A stretch of 64,000 nucleotides of DNA from the NCBI GenBank assembly GCA_002786355.1, contig PGCO01000003.1:1-64000 (forward strand), written 5' to 3'. Of this stretch, positions 61,471-64,000 are shown in pieces (position 1 is the stretch's first letter; each line of letters starts with the position of its first letter). The stretch comes from Sediminibacterium sp. FEMGT703S (GTDB taxonomy: Bacteria; Bacteroidota; Bacteroidia; Chitinophagales; Chitinophagaceae). The position numbers and the translations under genes are program-made. The notes below the pieces were generated by a model. The model worked only from the letters and a program-made list of their open reading frames with translations, did no database searches and had not been told where the DNA came from.

Positions 61471-62115
61471 TTACTTTCTTCCTCGATTCTTATCCCTGAA
61501 TTTAAACAACGGGATTTTACTCTCTGTACCTTTTAAAATTCGTCCTATATTTTTTTGGTGGGTCAATATCACCATTAAAGCAACTAGTACTGCAAAAATC
61601 CGATACAGTGTTTCTTTTTCATTAAAAATGAATAAGATAAAAACCATAAATGAAACGCCAGCTAATATAGAGCTTAACGAAACAAATCGAGTTAGGTATA
61701 AAACAATTAAGAAAACCCCAACACAACATAAAGCAACCAATGGCTGAATGGCAACTGCCATCCCTAAAAGAGTAGCAACTCCTTTTCCTCCCCTGAAACC
61801 AGCCCAAATAGGAAAGATATGGCCCAATACAGCAGCCAGCCCTAATCCAATCATAAAATTGGTTCTATCCCATTCGTCCGTTAAATAATAAGGCAATAAA
61901 ATATATAATGAAGTGGCAATGATTCCTTTTAAAACATCCACTAACATTACAAAAGTTCCCCACTTAGAGCCGAGTACTCTAAATGTATTGGTAGCACCTG
62001 CATTACCGCTACCATAATCTCTAATATCTATCTTAAAATAATACTTGCTGATCCAAACCGCTGTTGGCACAGAACCTATTAAATAAGCCAACAAAATCAA
62101 TAAAACTTCGTTCAT
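61471..62115 (-). CDS. plsY: Glycerol-3-phosphate acyltransferase PlsY
   Basis: Transfers the acyl group from acyl-phosphate (made by PlsX) to glycerol-3-phosphate. It is a multi-pass membrane enzyme of 214 residues with the motifs YLIGSVPTAVWISK, GSGNAGATNTFRVLG and GFRGGKGVATLLG. The partner plsX is at 26343. It is followed by the M48 peptidase gene. Confidence 0.96.
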   Translation of the reverse strand: MNEVLLILLAYLIGSVPTAVWISKYYFKIDIRDYGSGNAGATNTFRVLGSKWGTFVMLVDVLKGIIATSLYILLPYYLTDEWDRTNFMIGLGLAAVLGHIFPIWAGFRGGKGVATLLGMAVAIQPLVALCCVGVFLIVLYLTRFVSLSSILAGVSFMVFILFIFNEKETLYRIFAVLVALMVILTHQKNIGRILKGTESKIPLFKFRDKNRGRK

Positions 62116-62184
62116 GTAGGTAATAATTGGGGGGTAAAGATAATCAATTTACTAAGTTAATAATTTCTTAACCTAAAAACGAAC

Positions 62185-63012
62185 TTAATTTATCGAAAAT
62201 TGTATGGCTACCCAACCATCTTTCTCTAAAGTTTGTTTATGTTCAAACCCACAACTCCTACACAATTCAATCATATCTGATTCATCACTGACTAAAAGCC
62301 CACTTAAAATTAATATCCCATTGGGTGCAATTATTTGTGGAAACAATAACATATTGGATTCTAAAATATGTCTGTTAATATTTGCAATCACCACATCATA
62401 TTTTTCATTGGTGTTGATGGTATCTGATAAATGAATTTGAATATGGTTACAACCATTCACTGCAATATTTTCAGTAGCATTTTCAATACACCATGAATCG
62501 TTATCAACTCCTACAACAAAATTAGCTCCTAATTTTTCTGCTAAAATTGCTAGAATGCCTGTTCCTGTTCCAAAGTCAAACACTTTTTTATGCTCAAAAT
62601 CAATCGCCTCCATTAATTTCATAACTGCATAAGTTGTCCCATGATGTCCTGTACCAAAACTCATTTTAGGAGTGATGATTAATTCATGTAATACATTTGG
62701 AATAGGTTCATGAAAAGATGCTCTTACTCCTACAAATTCATCTACTTGCATTGGACTAAAATTAGACTCCCATAGAATATTCCAATTCTGTTTATCAATA
62801 CTTGTTACAGATGCTTCTAATTGAAAATTGGTTAACAATTCGGTAAGTGGAAGACTATTAAATAAACTAATTGGTATATATGCTTTTAAGGAATCAGCTT
62901 CTTCTAAAAAACCATCGTATCCTAATTCGGCCAATTGCGCAATTAAAATTTCTGCTATTTCAGCAGACTGATTAACTAAAGAAATATTTACCTCTTTATA
63001 CTGATCTGTCAT
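62185..63012 (-). CDS. prmA: Ribosomal protein L11 methyltransferase
   Basis: Methylates ribosomal protein L11. The 275-residue protein has an N-terminal substrate-recognition domain (about 1-95) and a class I SAM domain with KMSFGTGHHGTTYAVM, VFDFGTGTGILAILAEKLGA and VVIANINRHIL. It lies downstream of pnp on the same strand, but a terminator separates them. Confidence 0.94.
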   Translation of the reverse strand: MTDQYKEVNISLVNQSAEIAEILIAQLAELGYDGFLEEADSLKAYIPISLFNSLPLTELLTNFQLEASVTSIDKQNWNILWESNFSPMQVDEFVGVRASFHEPIPNVLHELIITPKMSFGTGHHGTTYAVMKLMEAIDFEHKKVFDFGTGTGILAILAEKLGANFVVGVDNDSWCIENATENIAVNGCNHIQIHLSDTINTNEKYDVVIANINRHILESNMLLFPQIIAPNGILILSGLLVSDESDMIELCRSCGFEHKQTLEKDGWVAIQFSIN

Positions 63013-63030
63013 AGAATCATTTTTAAAACA

Positions 63031-63056
63031 TCAATGGCCCAATTACGGGCCATTGA
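63031..63056 (-). terminator. Intrinsic terminator after pnp
   Basis: TCAATGGCCC and GGGCCATTGA form a perfect 10-bp stem with a 6-base loop, followed on the minus strand by TGTTTT. It lies 23 bp past the pnp stop codon. Confidence 0.85.
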
Positions 63057-63079
63057 ATACTCAAATTATATTTTAGAAA

Positions 63080-64000
63080 CTATCCTTCGTTTTGTGGATT
63101 ATTGTCTCTTGGTTTTTGTTCAGGTCTTGGCATTAAGGCCTTGCGACTTAACTTAAACTTACCAGTCTTAGGATCTAAACCCACCAACTTAACTTTAACC
63201 ATATCACCTTCCTTGAATAATCCGTCCATTGATTCTAAGCGGCTCCAACTAATTTCGCTGATATGCAATAATCCTTGTTTTCCAGGCATGAATTCTACAA
63301 AAGCTCCAAATTCTTTAATGCCTTTAACAGGGCCTTCGTATACATCTCCAACTTCGGGGATAGCAGTGATGCCTTTAATCCATCTTACTGCCTTATCTAA
63401 GCTGTCTTTTGATGCAGAGAATATGCTTACTTCACCCATATTCCCTACTTCTTCAATATTTACGGTTGCTCCTGTTTCACGTTGAATTTCTTGAATAACT
63501 TTTCCACCTGGTCCGATTACTGCACCAATGAATTCCTTGTCGATGATTAACTTAACCATTCTTGGAGCATGAGGTTTCACTTCTGCCCTATGTGCAGGAA
63601 TACACTCGTACATCGCATCCAAAATATGCAATCTTCCGTTTCTTGCCTGAGCTAACGCCGCTCTCATTACTTCCATGCTTAGGCCGTCTACTTTAATATC
63701 CATTTGAACACCACAAATACCATCTTTGGTTCCAGTAACTTTAAAATCCATATCACCTAAATGATCTTCATCACCAAGTATATCTGTTAAAATTGCATAC
63801 TTTCCATCTTCACGGGTAATTAATCCCATTGCAACACCGCTTACGTGTTTAGGAACAGGAACACCAGCATCCATTAAAGCAAGTGACCCTGCACATACAG
63901 TTGCCATAGATGATGAACCATTGCTTTCTAAGATATCACTCACAATTCTAACTGTGTAAGCGAACTCTGTGGTAGAAGGCATCATTTGCTTTAGAGAACG
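63080..64000 (-). CDS. pnp: Polyribonucleotide nucleotidyltransferase (PNPase), 3' part
   Basis: The C-terminal about 306 residues of PNPase, a phosphorolytic RNA-degrading exonuclease. Visible are the second RNase PH core end ([21 protein letters not shown]), the KH domain ([18 protein letters not shown]) and the S1 domain ([31 protein letters not shown]). The frame stays open (RSLKQ before the track's first Met) to the window end, so the gene is cut by the edge, not truncated in the genome. The terminator follows its stop. Confidence 0.96.
   Translation of the reverse strand, partial: RSLKQMMPSTTEFAYTVRIVSDILESNGSSSMATVCAGSLALMDAGVPVPKHVSGVAMGLITREDGKYAILTDILGDEDHLGDMDFKVTGTKDGICGVQMDIKVDGLSMEVMRAALAQARNGRLHILDAMYECIPAHRAEVKPHAPRMVKLIIDKEFIGAVIGPGGKVIQEIQRETGATVNIEEVGNMGEVSIFSASKDSLDKAVRWIKGITAIPEVGDVYEGPVKGIKEFGAFVEFMPGKQGLLHISEISWSRLESMDGLFKEGDMVKVKLVGLDPKTGKFKLSRKALMPRPEQKPRDNNPQNEG

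Overview
The window is a compact, AT-rich bacterial chromosome segment with 68 protein-coding genes and no gap over about 210 bases between genes. It looks like Bacteroidota, probably family Chitinophagaceae. Reasons: several genes carry the Bacteroidota promoter form TTG-N(about 20)-TAnnTTTG; there are CarboxypepD_reg-type TonB-dependent receptors; DUF3667, DUF3810 and DUF3347 proteins are present; and a BshB1 deacetylase and a bacilliredoxin point to bacillithiol use. The family-level call is inference. I saw no rRNA, tRNA, CRISPR array, IS element, prophage or recognised defence system. Several ORF-track starts are TTG or GTG extensions; I replaced them with internal ATGs where the sequence supports it.

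Layout. 1-6.6 kb (+ strand): a GH5-like lipoprotein glycosidase, a DUF808 membrane protein, a Ca2+-type P2 ATPase preceded by a 16-bp palindrome, an SDR and two small VOC proteins. 6.6-14.5 kb (- strand): a gap-free eight-gene L-fucose operon (fucP, UxaA-type dehydratase, SDR, GH29 fucosidase, FAH hydrolase, mutarotase, lactonase, SDR). It encodes release, uptake and the non-phosphorylating breakdown of L-fucose to pyruvate and lactate. A VOC gene and a VOC-bPH2 fusion gene, close paralogues in the same orientation, flank it. 15.5-25.4 kb: a second bPH2 protein, a prohibitin-like lipoprotein, DUF6671 plus dihydroorotase, DUF2130 plus a protein with kinase-like motifs, a phosphopantetheinyl transferase, dCTP deaminase, TspO and DUF3810.

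25.5-36.3 kb (mainly +): DUF177-rpmF-plsX-acyltransferase, cystathionine beta-synthase, a LysR regulator, threonine synthase, a BtuF-like protein, class II aldolase, accD-smpB and a methyltransferase. 36.3-44.2 kb (-): aguA-aguB-bshB1, rpmE2, YajQ, an outer-membrane barrel, lgt and bacilliredoxin. 44.4-50.3 kb: Hsp20, a TraB/GumN-ECF sigma-membrane protein cluster, an acyltransferase-3 and arginine decarboxylase. The decarboxylase with aguA and aguB completes arginine to putrescine. 50.4-53.7 kb (-): thrS-infC-rpmI-rplT, with an internal promoter and a structured leader before rpmI. 53.8-64 kb: a secreted mosaic protein, a TonB receptor, a DUF3347 lipoprotein, an ABC-F ATPase, a YdeI protein, an M48 lipoprotein peptidase, plsY, prmA and the 3' part of pnp, cut by the window edge.

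The points most worth a second look are the kinase-motif protein paired with DUF2130, the VOC-bPH2 fusion and the fucose operon between VOC paralogues, the L-fucose dehydrogenase whose catalytic lysine reads asparagine, and the Ca2+-type ATPase with lysine at the site-I glutamate.
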